Positions 25,435 through 34,436 of a stretch of DNA of 64,000 nucleotides are shown piece by piece (the first letter of the stretch is position 1; each line of letters opens with the position of its first letter). Under the pieces are notes generated by a model. The model searched no databases. It saw nothing but the letters and a program-made list of their open reading frames with translations, and was not told where the DNA came from. The stretch is from Gemmatimonadota bacterium (GTDB lineage Bacteria; Gemmatimonadota; Gemmatimonadetes; Gemmatimonadales; GWC2-71-9): assembly GCA_016720805.1 (NCBI GenBank), contig JADKJZ010000003.1:1-64000 (forward strand), written 5' to 3'. A program made the translations under genes and the position numbers.

Positions 25435-28400
25435 ATGTGGATCTCTGATTTCGCCATCAAGCGCCCGATGATCACCATCGTCTCGATGCTGGCGCTGGTG
25501 GCCTTCGGCGTCGCGGCGCTGTTCAACCTGCAGACCGACGAGTTCCCCGACATTCAGCAGCCGATCGTCGCGGTGAGCATCGTCTATCCGGGCGCGTCGC
25601 CGGACATCGTCGAGCGCGAGATCGTCGAGCCGATCGAGGAAGCGGTGCTCGCCATTGCCGGCGTCGACCGCACCAAGACGAAGGCGAACGCGGTGGACGG
25701 GCTGGCGCAGTTCACGGTCTTCTTCGAGTTCTCGAAGCCGGTGGCGGAGGCGTCGCAGGACGTGCGCGATGCGATCGCGGCCATCCGCGACGATCTGCCC
25801 ACCGAAATGAAGGAACCGATCATCACCCGCTTCGACCCGGCGCAGCAGTCGCTGCTGTCGCTGAGCCTCGCCTCGGCGACGATGTCGCCGGAGGCGCTGA
25901 CGCGGGTGGCCGACCCGACCGTGGTGCGGGCGCTGCGTTCGGTGCCCGGTGTGGCCGAGGTCACGGTGGTCGGCGGGTCGTATCCGGAGATGACGGTGCA
26001 GATCAAGCCGGCCGCGATGCAGGCGGCCGGCGTGGGGGTCGATGCCATCGTCGCAGCGGTGGGGCAGCAGAACCTCGCCGCGCCGGTCGGCCGCCTCAAC
26101 GGCGCGCTTGACGAGCGCTCGATCCGCCTGAAGGGACGCCTGGCCGATGCCGAGGCGTTCCGGCAACTGGTGATCACCAGCCGGAACGGCGCCCTGGTGC
26201 GGCTGGGCGACGTCGCGGATGTCTTCGAGGGGAACGAGGAGCAGCGGACCGCCGCGAACTTCAGCGGCAAGCCGGCGGTCGGCATCGAAATCAAGAAGGC
26301 GAAGGGGTATTCGACCACCGCCGTGGTGGCCGACCTGAAGGAGGAGCTGAAGGCCCTCGAGGGAAAGCTCCCGGGCGACGCGAAGGTGAGCATCGTGCGC
26401 GACCAGGGCTTCCGGGTCGAGCGCGCGGTGGCCAACGTGCAGTCGGCGCTCATCGAAGGCGCGGTGCTGACGGTGCTGGTGGTCTTCCTCTTCCTGAACT
26501 CGTGGCGCTCGACGGTGATCACCGGCCTGGCGCTGCCGGTCTCGGTGCTGGCCTCGTTCATCGCGGTATGGGCGTTCGGCTTCACGCTCAACACGATGTC
26601 GCTCCTCGGCCTGTCGCTGGCGATCGGCATCCTGATCGACGACGCCATCGTGGTGCGCGAAAACATCGTGCGCCACATCGAGATGGGAAAAGACCACATG
26701 ACGGCCTCCCACGAGGGGACGGCCGAGATCGGTCTGGCGGTGGCGGCAACGACCTTCTCGATCGTCGCGGTCTTCGTGCCGATCGCCTTCATGTCGGGAC
26801 AGGCCGGGCAGTGGTTCAAGCCGTTCGCGCTGACGATCGCCTGCGCCGTGCTGGTGTCGCTGTTCGTCTCGTTCTCGCTCGACCCGATGCTCTCGGCCTA
26901 CTGGGCCGACCCGCACCAGGAGGAGCACGAGAAGGGCGTCATCACCCGGACGCTCGACAAGTTCAATCGCGGGTTCGACCGGATGACCGAGAGCTACGCG
27001 AGCGTGGTCGGCTGGGCGCTCGACCACCGCAAGTCGATGGTGGTGCTGGCGTTGTTCTCGTTCGCCGGCGCGATCTTCCTGCAGGGGGCGATCGGCGGAT
27101 TCGGCTTCGTGCCGGTCGCCGACCGGTCGGAGTTCGAGGCGATCGTCGAGTCGCCGCCGAGCGCGAACCTCGCCTACACGCTGGAGCGCGCCGAGGCGGT
27201 GGCGAAGATCGCCCGCGCGCACCCCGAGGTGGCCTACACCTACATCACGGCGGGCAACCCGCTGCCGATGCGGACGCCCGGCGTCGACCAGGCGCAGGTG
27301 TACGTCAAGCTGACGCCCAAGGCGGAGCGGAAGACCTCGCAGGCCGACATCGCCACGATGCTGCGGAAGGAATTCCAGCAGGTCGGCGGCGTGAACGTCT
27401 CGGTGTACTCGTCCGGCTTTGCCGGCGCGATGAAGGAGATCCAGTTCGAGTTGCAGGGGCCGGACGCGGCGGTGCTGACGCAACTGGCCGAGCGGGCCGT
27501 CGCCGCGAGCAAGACGGTGAAGGGCGCCGCGGACGTCGGCCTCTCGGTGCGCGGCACGCGCGAGGAGGAGACGGTCGATCTCAACCGTGGGCTGGCCGGC
27601 TCGCTCGGGCTCTCGGTGGCGCAGGTGGCGCAGGCGTTGCGGCCGTCGTTCGCCGGCATCGATGCCGGTGACTGGGTCGACCCGACCGGCGAGACCCGCG
27701 ACGTCCGGATCCGGCTGGCGCCGAATGCACGCTCGCGCACGGCGGACCTGGCGCAGCTGCCGATCACCGTCCGCGGGGCGAACGGCACCATCAGCACGGT
27801 GCCGCTCGGTCAGATCGCCACGGTGCGGAGCGAGATCGCGCCGGGGCAGATCGACCACCTCGACCGCAACAAGGTGATCACCCTCGGCGCCAACACCGAC
27901 GGCCGTGCGCTGGGCGAGGTCTCGGCCGACATTCGCGCCAAGCTCGACAAGCTCGGTTTCCCGCCGGGGTACGGCATCATCGAGGGGGGTCAGGGGCGCG
28001 ACCAGGCCGAGGTGTTCCGCAACGTCTTCACGGCGCTCGGCATCGCGGTGCTGATGATGTACCTGATCCTGGTGGTGCAGTTCGGCTCGTTCCTCGATCC
28101 GATCGCCATCCTGATCTCGCTGCCGCTGTCGCTGATCGGCGTGGTGCTGGCGCTGATCATGACCGGCGACACGCTCAACATCATGTCGTTGATCGGCGTG
28201 ATCCTGCTGATGGGGATCGTGGCGAAGAACGCCATCCTGCTGATCGACTTCGCCAAGTGGGCGCGCGAGCAGCGCGGACTGCCGCTGCGCGAGGCGCTGA
28301 TCGAAGCGGGGCGGATCCGGCTGCGGCCGATCCTGATGACCACCTTCGCGCTGATCGCCGGGATGATTCCCGTCGCGCTCGGCCTCGGCGAAGGCGCCGA

Positions 28401-28602
28401 CTTCCGCGCCCCGCTCGGCCGCGCCGTGATCGGCGGCACCATCACCTCGACGATCCTCACCCTGCTGGTGATCCCGACGTTCTACGAGATCATCGACGGG
28501 ATGCGGACCCGCTTCGCGAATTTCGCGGGACGGTACTTCGTGGGGGCATCGGAGTGGCGGGCGAAGACGGGGGAGTTTGTGGTGCCCGTGAAGGAGTCCT
28601 GA
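25435..28602 (+). CDS. RND multidrug efflux permease, HAE1 type
   Basis: This 1055-residue inner membrane antiporter starts MWISDFAIKRPMITIVSMLA (TM1). TM4 (near residue 400) has GLSLAIGILIDDAIVVRENI with the paired Asp of the proton relay. The second half repeats the fold (TM8-12, near 865-1030; VAKNAILLIDFAKWARE). The porter domains between TM1-2 and TM7-8 have the expected size. The HAE1 type exports hydrophobic or amphiphilic compounds rather than metal ions. It lies 15 nt after the adaptor gene and ends operon 1 just before a heptamer-repeat hairpin. Confidence 0.95.
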   Translation: MWISDFAIKRPMITIVSMLALVAFGVAALFNLQTDEFPDIQQPIVAVSIVYPGASPDIVEREIVEPIEEAVLAIAGVDRTKTKANAVDGLAQFTVFFEFSKPVAEASQDVRDAIAAIRDDLPTEMKEPIITRFDPAQQSLLSLSLASATMSPEALTRVADPTVVRALRSVPGVAEVTVVGGSYPEMTVQIKPAAMQAAGVGVDAIVAAVGQQNLAAPVGRLNGALDERSIRLKGRLADAEAFRQLVITSRNGALVRLGDVADVFEGNEEQRTAANFSGKPAVGIEIKKAKGYSTTAVVADLKEELKALEGKLPGDAKVSIVRDQGFRVERAVANVQSALIEGAVLTVLVVFLFLNSWRSTVITGLALPVSVLASFIAVWAFGFTLNTMSLLGLSLAIGILIDDAIVVRENIVRHIEMGKDHMTASHEGTAEIGLAVAATTFSIVAVFVPIAFMSGQAGQWFKPFALTIACAVLVSLFVSFSLDPMLSAYWADPHQEEHEKGVITRTLDKFNRGFDRMTESYASVVGWALDHRKSMVVLALFSFAGAIFLQGAIGGFGFVPVADRSEFEAIVESPPSANLAYTLERAEAVAKIARAHPEVAYTYITAGNPLPMRTPGVDQAQVYVKLTPKAERKTSQADIATMLRKEFQQVGGVNVSVYSSGFAGAMKEIQFELQGPDAAVLTQLAERAVAASKTVKGAADVGLSVRGTREEETVDLNRGLAGSLGLSVAQVAQALRPSFAGIDAGDWVDPTGETRDVRIRLAPNARSRTADLAQLPITVRGANGTISTVPLGQIATVRSEIAPGQIDHLDRNKVITLGANTDGRALGEVSADIRAKLDKLGFPPGYGIIEGGQGRDQAEVFRNVFTALGIAVLMMYLILVVQFGSFLDPIAILISLPLSLIGVVLALIMTGDTLNIMSLIGVILLMGIVAKNAILLIDFAKWAREQRGLPLREALIEAGRIRLRPILMTTFALIAGMIPVALGLGEGADFRAPLGRAVIGGTITSTILTLLVIPTFYEIIDGMRTRFANFAGRYFVGASEWRAKTGEFVVPVKES

Positions 28603-28730
28603 GTCGTTAGTCGTTAGTCGTTAGTCATCCCGAGCGAAGCGAGGGACCTGCGTGCACGCCGTTACGCAGATCCCTCACTTTGTGTGGGATGACGCTTTTC
28701 TAACGACTAACGACTAACGACCAACGACTC
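28603..28730. repeat. Nested inverted repeat: TCGTTAG heptads outside, GTCATCCC...GGGATGAC inside
   Basis: TCGTTAG heptads (28603-28626) face CTAACGA heptads (28700-28730). Inside them GTCATCCC (28624-28631) faces GGGATGAC (28686-28693), and GAGGGACCTGCG (28641-28652) faces CGCAGATCCCTC (28665-28676) with one mismatch. The inner part contains CCCGAGCGAAGCGAGGGA, a type of intergenic repeat I recognise from other genomes. The unit starts right after the RND stop and includes the stop codon of the convergent esterase gene. Confidence 0.85.
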
Positions 28731-29529
28731 ACTTCAGCATCCCCACCAATCTCGTCCACTGCTCATCGACTCTCCTTCCCCATGACGCTTCGTCGTGGTC
28801 GCCGTCGGGATCCTCGAGGTAGTGGAGTCCCTGATTCAGCTTCCAGCCGCGGGTGACGAGGAGGTCGCGCATCTGGCGGACTTCGTCGAGCTGGTCGTCG
28901 CCTTCCTTCACGCCGGTGTCGAGCCAGAGCTGGCCGACCGGGCCAGGTTGGGTGGCCACCCAGTCGTAGATGGCGCCGCCGGCATACCAGAAGGCGGGCG
29001 AGAGCACCCAGGCGGCGCCGAAGGTCCCGGCTTCCTGAATCATCGCGTACAGCGCGAGGAGGCCCCCCATCGAGGAGCCGCCGATGCCGGTCGATACCCG
29101 TTCCGGTCGGGTGCGGAAGGCGCGGTCGACGAGCGGCTTCACGGTGCGCGCGATGTAGCGGAGGTAGGCGGTCCCCTCGCCGACGCCGCGGATCACGTCG
29201 TCGAAGGGGGAGTACTCGCGCAACCGGCCGTGGCCGAGGTTGGGGATGCCGACGAGGATGACGGGATGCCTGGGGTGCGCGGCCATCGTCTCGAGGAGAC
29301 TCCAGTGCCCGGCGTAGGAGGTCATCGGGTCGAAGCAGTTCTGGCCGTCCTGGAGGTAGACGACGGGATAGCGGGTCCGCGGGTGATGGTCGTAGCCCGG
29401 CGGCAGGGCGACCAGGACATCCCGGCGCGCGTCGCCGGGCCCCACCACGCCCTCGAATGCCCAGAGCGAGGGCGGCTCCTGGGCGTCGGGGAAGGCGACG
29501 GGCAGCGGGAGGCGGATGGGGGAGGGCAC
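28729..29529 (-). CDS. Esterase of the PF00756 family (enterochelin esterase-like)
   Basis: This alpha/beta hydrolase of about 266 residues has the family pattern LVALPPGYDHHPRTRYPVVY, LQDGQNCFDP, nucleophile elbow GIGGSSMGGLLALY and C-terminal catalytic His in DGDHDEASW. The start is uncertain: the first ATG in frame (29631) would translate the upstream heptamer repeat, so the GTG at 29529 is preferred, giving SPIRLPLPVAFPDAQEP as N-terminus. Such enzymes cleave esters of siderophores, S-formylglutathione or polysaccharide acyl groups. It lies upstream of the TonB receptor gene on the same strand, which hints at siderophore use, but a hairpin separates them. Confidence 0.78.
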   Translation of the reverse strand: MPSPIRLPLPVAFPDAQEPPSLWAFEGVVGPGDARRDVLVALPPGYDHHPRTRYPVVYLQDGQNCFDPMTSYAGHWSLLETMAAHPRHPVILVGIPNLGHGRLREYSPFDDVIRGVGEGTAYLRYIARTVKPLVDRAFRTRPERVSTGIGGSSMGGLLALYAMIQEAGTFGAAWVLSPAFWYAGGAIYDWVATQPGPVGQLWLDTGVKEGDDQLDEVRQMRDLLVTRGWKLNQGLHYLEDPDGDHDEASWGRRVDEQWTRLVGMLK

Positions 29530-29546
29530 GGGGGGCAAGGATAATC

Positions 29547-29685
29547 GGCGAACCGCGAACGGCGAACTGTGAACGGAGATTGAGGTAAAAGGTAAGAGGT
29601 GAAACGGAGCCTCATTCGGCGCCCGTTTCACCTCTCACGTTTCACGAACAGCTGTTCGCCGATCGCTACTCGCTGTTCACTGCTA
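29547..29685. repeat. Facing heptamer arms with mixed words (GGCGAAC, GGTGAAA) between tandem genes
   Basis: The left arm reads GGCGAAC, CGCGAAC, GGCGAAC, TGTGAAC, then drifting units ending GAGGTGAAACGG (to about 29606). The right arm (29624-29685) reads CGTTTCACC, TCTCACG, TTTCACG, then GTTCGCC, GATCGCT, ACTCGCT, GTTCACT. Outer and inner words pair in matching order. The right arm runs into the stop codon of the TonB receptor gene. Confidence 0.75.
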
Positions 29686-32262
29686 GAACAGCGTGCTGAC
29701 TCCGAACATCACTCGGCGGCCGATGACGGCGCCACCAAACATCTGATAGCGCTGCTGATCGAGGATGTTCACGCCATTGGCGAACAGCCGGTAGCCTTCG
29801 CCGGTGTCGAAGCCGATGGTGGCGTTGATCTGCTGCTGCGCCGGGACGCGGCCGACGAACACACCGGCGGCCCAGTCATACGACGCCACGAAGCGGGAAC
29901 TCAGCGAGGCGTTGAGGCCGTTGCGTGCCCCTTCGTAGGTCAGGCCCAGCGTCGCCTTGCGGTCCGGCGTGTTCGGCAGGAGCTGGTCGCCGGCGCGCTG
30001 GCTGTTGACGGTGAAGTCGAAGAACGAGAAGGTGGCGTCGGCCCGCAGCTCGGACGTCAACTGGAAGCCGACGCCGACGTCGAGGCCCTTCTGGTCGACG
30101 TCACCCGCGTTGGTGTACGAGACGAGCACCGCCGTGTTGCCGTTCTCGTCGCGGGTGAGGCCGGCGGCCGCGAGGGCCGTGGCCGGGTTCGCGCCCAACT
30201 GGGCCTTGATGGCCCCAATGAGGCCCGGCACCGCAGCGCCCGGCACGGCCGCCGGAGCGGTCCAGTACGGGAACGCCGAGTTCACGCCCGGGAGGAGGTC
30301 GGTGATGAAGCCGGTGATGTTGTTCTGGTAGAGATCCACCGTGACATACACCTTCTCGCTCAGCGCGCCCTTGTAGCCCACCTCATAGCCGGTGGTCTTC
30401 TCGACGTCGAGGGCCGCGTTGCCGCGGGCAAGCACCGGCACCGCGGCGGAGTTGGTGAAGAGCTGCCCCTGCGGCACGCCGGCCAGCGCGGGACCGAGCT
30501 GAGCGTTGGCGCGGAGCCCGGCCTCGAGGGCGGAGAAGTTCACCGGCGCGCCGGCGTTGGCGCGGAGGAAGAACTCCGAGTAGTTGGCGGTCTGGAACGC
30601 CTTGTTCACCGTGAAGCGGAAGGCGTGGTTGTCGTTCGGCGTGAAGACGATCGCGCCCTTGGGCGAGACCTGCCCCTCGAAGAGGTCGCCCTCGTCGTAG
30701 CGCGCGGCGCCGACGAGACGGACCTTGTCGCCGATGCGGAGCTCGCCCTGACCGAACACCGACTTGACGGCGTCGCTGCGGTCGTCGTCGGCGAGGCCCA
30801 TCAGCGTGCCGAAGGTGTTGAGCGCATAGTTGCGGTACGACGCGCCACCGATCACGCGGAACTTGCCGTCGAGGAACGTCTGGTTGCCCTGTGCCTCGAT
30901 GTGCGAGACGGTGCCGGTCTCCATCAACCCGTTGCCGCTGTTGAGCAGGTAGGTCGTGTCGATCGACTCGCGGCGGTTCATGTAGCCGAAGACGTTCAGG
31001 TGGCCGCTGTTGTACGCGGCGCGGAGGAACGGCTTGCGGGTCTTGCCCACCTGGGCCCGGCCGATGCCGGTCACCAGCACTTCGCCCTCGACCTGCGACG
31101 CGCCACCCTCGAGGGTGACGACGTTCGAGCCGAAGTAGCGGTCGAGGCGCACGGCGCCGTAGGCGCTGTTGATCAGGTCGCGATCACCCTTCGGACGGCG
31201 CGTGGTGCCGGCGCAGGCCTCGGAGGTGCCGCCGCAGTTCTGGCCGGCCAGCGCACGGAGCTCGGGCGTCTGCGCCTTGATCACCAGATCGCTGGCACCG
31301 GTGCGGGCCTCCTTGTATTCGGAGCGCAGCGCGAACGAGAACGCCGCCCCGGTCGTCGCGGAGACCGAGTCGATCGAGGTGCGCGAGCGGCTCCAGGTGT
31401 CGCTGGTGCTGTAGCCACCGGTGACGCGGATGCCGTAGCGGCCGGCGCCGAAGAGCGCCGAGAGACGGCCGTCGACCTTCTTCGAGGAGAGCCCGCCAAT
31501 CGAGGCGCTGACTCGGCCGCCGAGCGCTTCCCGCGGCGAGAGCGTGGTCATGTTGAGCACGCCGGCGAAGGCATTCGGGCCATACAGCGCCGAGCCGGGG
31601 CCGCGCACCAATTCCATCCCGCGCATGTCTTCGGTCGACACGGTGAGCGAGTTCCACTCCTGCGAGCCGAGGAAGTCGATCGCCAGGTCGCGGCCGTCGA
31701 GCAGCGTGAGCACGCGACGATTGAGCGACGAGTTGAAGCCGCGCGCGTTGATGTTGAAGTCGTTGACACCGCTCTGCACGATGTCGACGCCGGCGGTCTG
31801 CGCCAGCGCGAGCGGCGCCTGGCCGGTGGCGCCGGTGGCCTGCAGCACGCGCGGCTCGATGCTCGAGACGGCGGCCGGCGCTTCGACGATCCGCTCCGGC
31901 TCCTTCGAGGCCGCGGTGACGGTCAGGTCGCCGAGGGCCACGGCCTTCGGCTCCAGCTCCGCATCGACGGTCTGGTCGGTGCTGACGGTGATCGTCTTCT
32001 CGACCGGCGCGTAGCCGAGCCAGCGGAAGACGAGCGTCTGGCTCCCCGCGGGGACGCGGAGGAAGACGTACTTGCCGTTGCCATTGGTGGTGGTGGCGAT
32101 CGTGGTGCCCTTGAGCGTGACGACCACGCCCGCGACCGGTTGATTGTCGCCGGACCGGGTAACCGTGCCGCGGATCGCCGCGATCTGCTGCGCGGTCAGC
32201 GGGGTCACCGCGCCGAGCAGGAGTGCGAGCGCCGCGCCGAGACGAACGTTCCTCAGGAACAT
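29683..32262 (-). CDS. TonB-dependent outer membrane receptor with carboxypeptidase-regulatory-like N-domain
   Basis: This 859-residue protein has a signal peptide (MFLRNVRLGAALALLLGAVT, then PLTAQ), set by AAGGA upstream. Residues about 27-110 form a CarboxypepD_reg-like domain (IRGTVTRSGDNQPVAGVVVT, YVFLRVPAGSQTLVFRWLGY). The plug follows at about 120-230 (GVDIVQSGVNDFNINARGFN, VRGPGSALYGPNAFAGVLNM), then a 22-strand-type barrel ending ...RRVMFGVSTLF with terminal Phe. It imports an unknown substrate, energised by TonB; no tonB/exbBD is in the window. There is no SusD partner, so polysaccharide use is less likely than a small ligand such as a siderophore. Confidence 0.93.
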   Translation of the reverse strand: MFLRNVRLGAALALLLGAVTPLTAQQIAAIRGTVTRSGDNQPVAGVVVTLKGTTIATTTNGNGKYVFLRVPAGSQTLVFRWLGYAPVEKTITVSTDQTVDAELEPKAVALGDLTVTAASKEPERIVEAPAAVSSIEPRVLQATGATGQAPLALAQTAGVDIVQSGVNDFNINARGFNSSLNRRVLTLLDGRDLAIDFLGSQEWNSLTVSTEDMRGMELVRGPGSALYGPNAFAGVLNMTTLSPREALGGRVSASIGGLSSKKVDGRLSALFGAGRYGIRVTGGYSTSDTWSRSRTSIDSVSATTGAAFSFALRSEYKEARTGASDLVIKAQTPELRALAGQNCGGTSEACAGTTRRPKGDRDLINSAYGAVRLDRYFGSNVVTLEGGASQVEGEVLVTGIGRAQVGKTRKPFLRAAYNSGHLNVFGYMNRRESIDTTYLLNSGNGLMETGTVSHIEAQGNQTFLDGKFRVIGGASYRNYALNTFGTLMGLADDDRSDAVKSVFGQGELRIGDKVRLVGAARYDEGDLFEGQVSPKGAIVFTPNDNHAFRFTVNKAFQTANYSEFFLRANAGAPVNFSALEAGLRANAQLGPALAGVPQGQLFTNSAAVPVLARGNAALDVEKTTGYEVGYKGALSEKVYVTVDLYQNNITGFITDLLPGVNSAFPYWTAPAAVPGAAVPGLIGAIKAQLGANPATALAAAGLTRDENGNTAVLVSYTNAGDVDQKGLDVGVGFQLTSELRADATFSFFDFTVNSQRAGDQLLPNTPDRKATLGLTYEGARNGLNASLSSRFVASYDWAAGVFVGRVPAQQQINATIGFDTGEGYRLFANGVNILDQQRYQMFGGAVIGRRVMFGVSTLF

Positions 32263-32326
32263 GCCGTCAATCCTTTGCTGGAGTATGCAGGGGGGTGAGC
32301 AGAACCAATGGGCCTGGCGGTAAAGA

Positions 32327-33337
32327 TCATTGCGGAATGGGATTTGGGGAAGAGTCTCCCCCGGTCTGAGGGCCGAGGGCGGCGGCAAAGCGACGGACCA
32401 CCCCCCCGGCGGGTTCGATCGCCGTGATCCGGGCGACCGACCGACCCGCCTGCCAGTACTCGACCTTGCCGTGGGCATCGAGCGAGCTGCGCTTGAGCTG
32501 CCACAGCGAGCGGAGGGCATAGATCGTCCGCATCCAGTGGCGGGTGCGCCGGCCCCGGAGCATCCACCGCGCGATGGGACCCGCCCGGAGGCCCATTCGT
32601 TCCACGAGAGGCGTCCGGATGATCGCCACCGGAACCCCGGTGATTCGTTCCGAGAGAACGATATCATCTTCGCCGGCCTTGAGGATCGCTGCCTTGTAGG
32701 CATCACTGGTCCGGCATTCCGTGGTGGCGATGAAGCGGGTGCCACACTGCACGGCGGCATATCCCAGGTCGAGCATCGCCCGGAATTCATCGGCCTCGCC
32801 CACACCGCCGGCCGCCACCACCGGCACCCCGAACGGGGTCAGTTCGCGAAGGAGGGTGACGGCGTCGCGCCCACCCGCGTGTCCGCCGGCGCGTCGGTTG
32901 ACGGCAATCAGCCCATGCACGCCTCCCGCGAGGGCCTTCTCGGCCCACTTCGGTTCGGTGACATCGTGATAGACGACCCCGCCGACGGCGGCGACTCGTT
33001 CGACCACCCAGCGCGGATTCCCCAGCGACGTGATGAAGAAGCGGATCCCTTCCTCGAGGGCGATCTCGATCCACTTCTCCATCTGCACCCGATAGCGCGC
33101 AGATGACTGCTCGATCAGGGCGTTCATGCCGATCGGCTTCGACGTGAGCGAGCGGATGAGTCGCAGCCCCTCGCGGAATTCATGGCCATGCACGTAGGTC
33201 AGCGCGATCGGCTGGACCACGCCGAGCCCGCCGGCGTCGGACACCGCCGCCACCAGCTCCGGATTCGAGCAGGGATACATCGGGCCGCAGATGAGCGGGA
33301 CCTCGACGCCGGCAGCACGCGTGAACGGCGTCTCCAT
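32327..33337 (-). CDS. Nitronate monooxygenase family FMN oxidoreductase (short form)
   Basis: This 336-residue TIM-barrel flavoprotein resembles the NPD/2-nitropropane dioxygenase family. It has VPLICGPMYPCSNPELVAAV at residues 13-32, ALEEGIRFFITSLGNP, AGGHAGGRDAVTLL near 150 (phosphate-binding) and PVVAAGGVGEADEFRAML, then YAAVQCGTRFIATTE. Family members oxidise alkyl nitronates or act as NAD(P)H:quinone or enoyl reductases. It is the last gene of a five-gene operon; its ATG overlaps the upstream thioesterase stop by one base (TGATG). A longer paralog of the same family is two genes further upstream. Confidence 0.87.
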   Translation of the reverse strand: METPFTRAAGVEVPLICGPMYPCSNPELVAAVSDAGGLGVVQPIALTYVHGHEFREGLRLIRSLTSKPIGMNALIEQSSARYRVQMEKWIEIALEEGIRFFITSLGNPRWVVERVAAVGGVVYHDVTEPKWAEKALAGGVHGLIAVNRRAGGHAGGRDAVTLLRELTPFGVPVVAAGGVGEADEFRAMLDLGYAAVQCGTRFIATTECRTSDAYKAAILKAGEDDIVLSERITGVPVAIIRTPLVERMGLRAGPIARWMLRGRRTRHWMRTIYALRSLWQLKRSSLDAHGKVEYWQAGRSVARITAIEPAGGVVRRFAAALGPQTGGDSSPNPIPQ

Positions 33338-33810
33338 CAGAGGGCCTCGAGTCGCCAGGTGACCGTCGCCACGGCGACCTCGTCGCCGGCGGCATCCCGG
33401 ATGGTCGCGGTGATCTCGGTGTCGATCGGCTCGGCGCCCACCGTCGGCGGCATCGCCACGCTCTCGGCGACCAGTCGCCCGCGCGCTTTCTTGCCGTAGC
33501 TGATGCGCAGCCCGATCACGATGCCACGAACATTTGACGGGACGGCGGTGAGCATCGCGAGTCCGCTGGTCACTTCGGCCAGATTGACCAGGGCGATCGC
33601 GTGAATTGAGCGCAGGTGATTGCGGACGGCGCGTCGGTCACGCAGGGACACCGTCACGTGACCGGGTACGAGCGACTCGACCCGCGCGCCGATCGACCCG
33701 GTGTAGGGCACCATCCAGCCGAGGAGGCGCGAGAAGAGCCAGCGGCCCCCCGGCACCGCGTGCAGCCGAGCCCAGGCGGCCAGGAGGCGGGGTGCGGGGG
33801 AGACCGCCAT
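33337..33810 (-). CDS. Hotdog-fold thioesterase (DUF4442-like)
   Basis: This 157-residue protein has the DUF4442/YiiD-type hotdog layout: a helical N-terminus (LGWMVPYTGSIGARVESLVP), VTVSLRDRRAVRNHLRSIHA with the central helix IALVNLAEVTSGLAML, and IRISYGKK-like strands. The RNHLRSIHA segment corresponds to the catalytic-site helix approach in this family. It probably hydrolyses an acyl-CoA. Start and stop both overlap neighbours in TGATG junctions, so it is certainly part of the operon. Confidence 0.82.
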   Translation of the reverse strand: MAVSPAPRLLAAWARLHAVPGGRWLFSRLLGWMVPYTGSIGARVESLVPGHVTVSLRDRRAVRNHLRSIHAIALVNLAEVTSGLAMLTAVPSNVRGIVIGLRISYGKKARGRLVAESVAMPPTVGAEPIDTEITATIRDAAGDEVAVATVTWRLEAL

Positions 33811-34400
33811 CAGCGGCGCCGGCGGCGGCGACTGCCGCTTCGGATCATCACCTCGGAGCTGTCAATCGGGGGGAGCGCGCTCCGTGGCCTGAAGCGCCGG
33901 CGCATCGGCAGCCAGCACCGGACGCTGCGCCGGTAGAATTCGTAGTCGCGGCCGAAGCGCCGCTGCAGTTCGTGCTCGGAGCCGGGGCGAATCAGCAGGT
34001 GCCACCCGAGGGCGAGGAGCGCGAGGTAGCTGACCAGCAATGCCGATCCGGTGTACAGGGCGACGCCGATGCCCTGGGCGATGGTGGTGGCCGCAATCGG
34101 ATTGCGCAGCCACGCGAACGGCCCGGTGACCACGAGCCTGGCGGGCGGCGTGAAGAGCACGGCCATCCCTTCGCCCCGGACGGCGAGCGTGAGGCGACTC
34201 CACAGATTGAGGGCCGCGGCGATCGTGAAGACCACGAGCCCGGGAATGACCAGCGGCTCGATGCCGATGTGGCGGAGCTCGGCGGCCTGTTGCCACCGGA
34301 CAATGGCGCGCGGGATGTAGTACTGCAGCACACCCCAACTGACGGCCCCCTGAAGCAGTGCCGTCACGACGGGCCATGCCACGCGGGCGATGGGACGCAT
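33810..34400 (-). CDS. Isoprenylcysteine carboxyl methyltransferase-like integral membrane methyltransferase
   Basis: This 196-residue protein has about five hydrophobic segments. The ICMT/PEMT-type signature is present: GPFAWLRNPIAATTIAQGIG near residue 95 and EHELQRRFGRDYEFYRRSV, then RCWLP, near 142-165. The family methylates lipids, isoprenylated Cys or small hydrophobic acceptors at the membrane. The C-terminus is Arg/Ser-rich. It overlaps the thioesterase gene by one base. With a thioesterase and two flavin oxidoreductases it may act on a fatty acyl or polyketide-like compound; this is inference. Confidence 0.8.
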   Translation of the reverse strand: MRPIARVAWPVVTALLQGAVSWGVLQYYIPRAIVRWQQAAELRHIGIEPLVIPGLVVFTIAAALNLWSRLTLAVRGEGMAVLFTPPARLVVTGPFAWLRNPIAATTIAQGIGVALYTGSALLVSYLALLALGWHLLIRPGSEHELQRRFGRDYEFYRRSVRCWLPMRRRFRPRSALPPIDSSEVMIRSGSRRRRRR

Positions 34401-34436
34401 CCGGGCTCGGGGTGCGGGAGAGTCGGGCGCGCGGGC

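Noticed and set aside
23785..27858. Very long minus-strand open frame (about 1350 codons) opposite the efflux operon
   Set aside because: It is low in hydrophobic structure, rich in Arg/His/Gly, and runs opposite clear adaptor and RND genes. In G+C-rich DNA such antisense frames are expected.
28624..28693. Insertion sequence bounded by GTCATCCC/GGGATGAC inverted repeats
   Set aside because: Only about 70 bp long with no coding capacity; better seen as a hairpin repeat.
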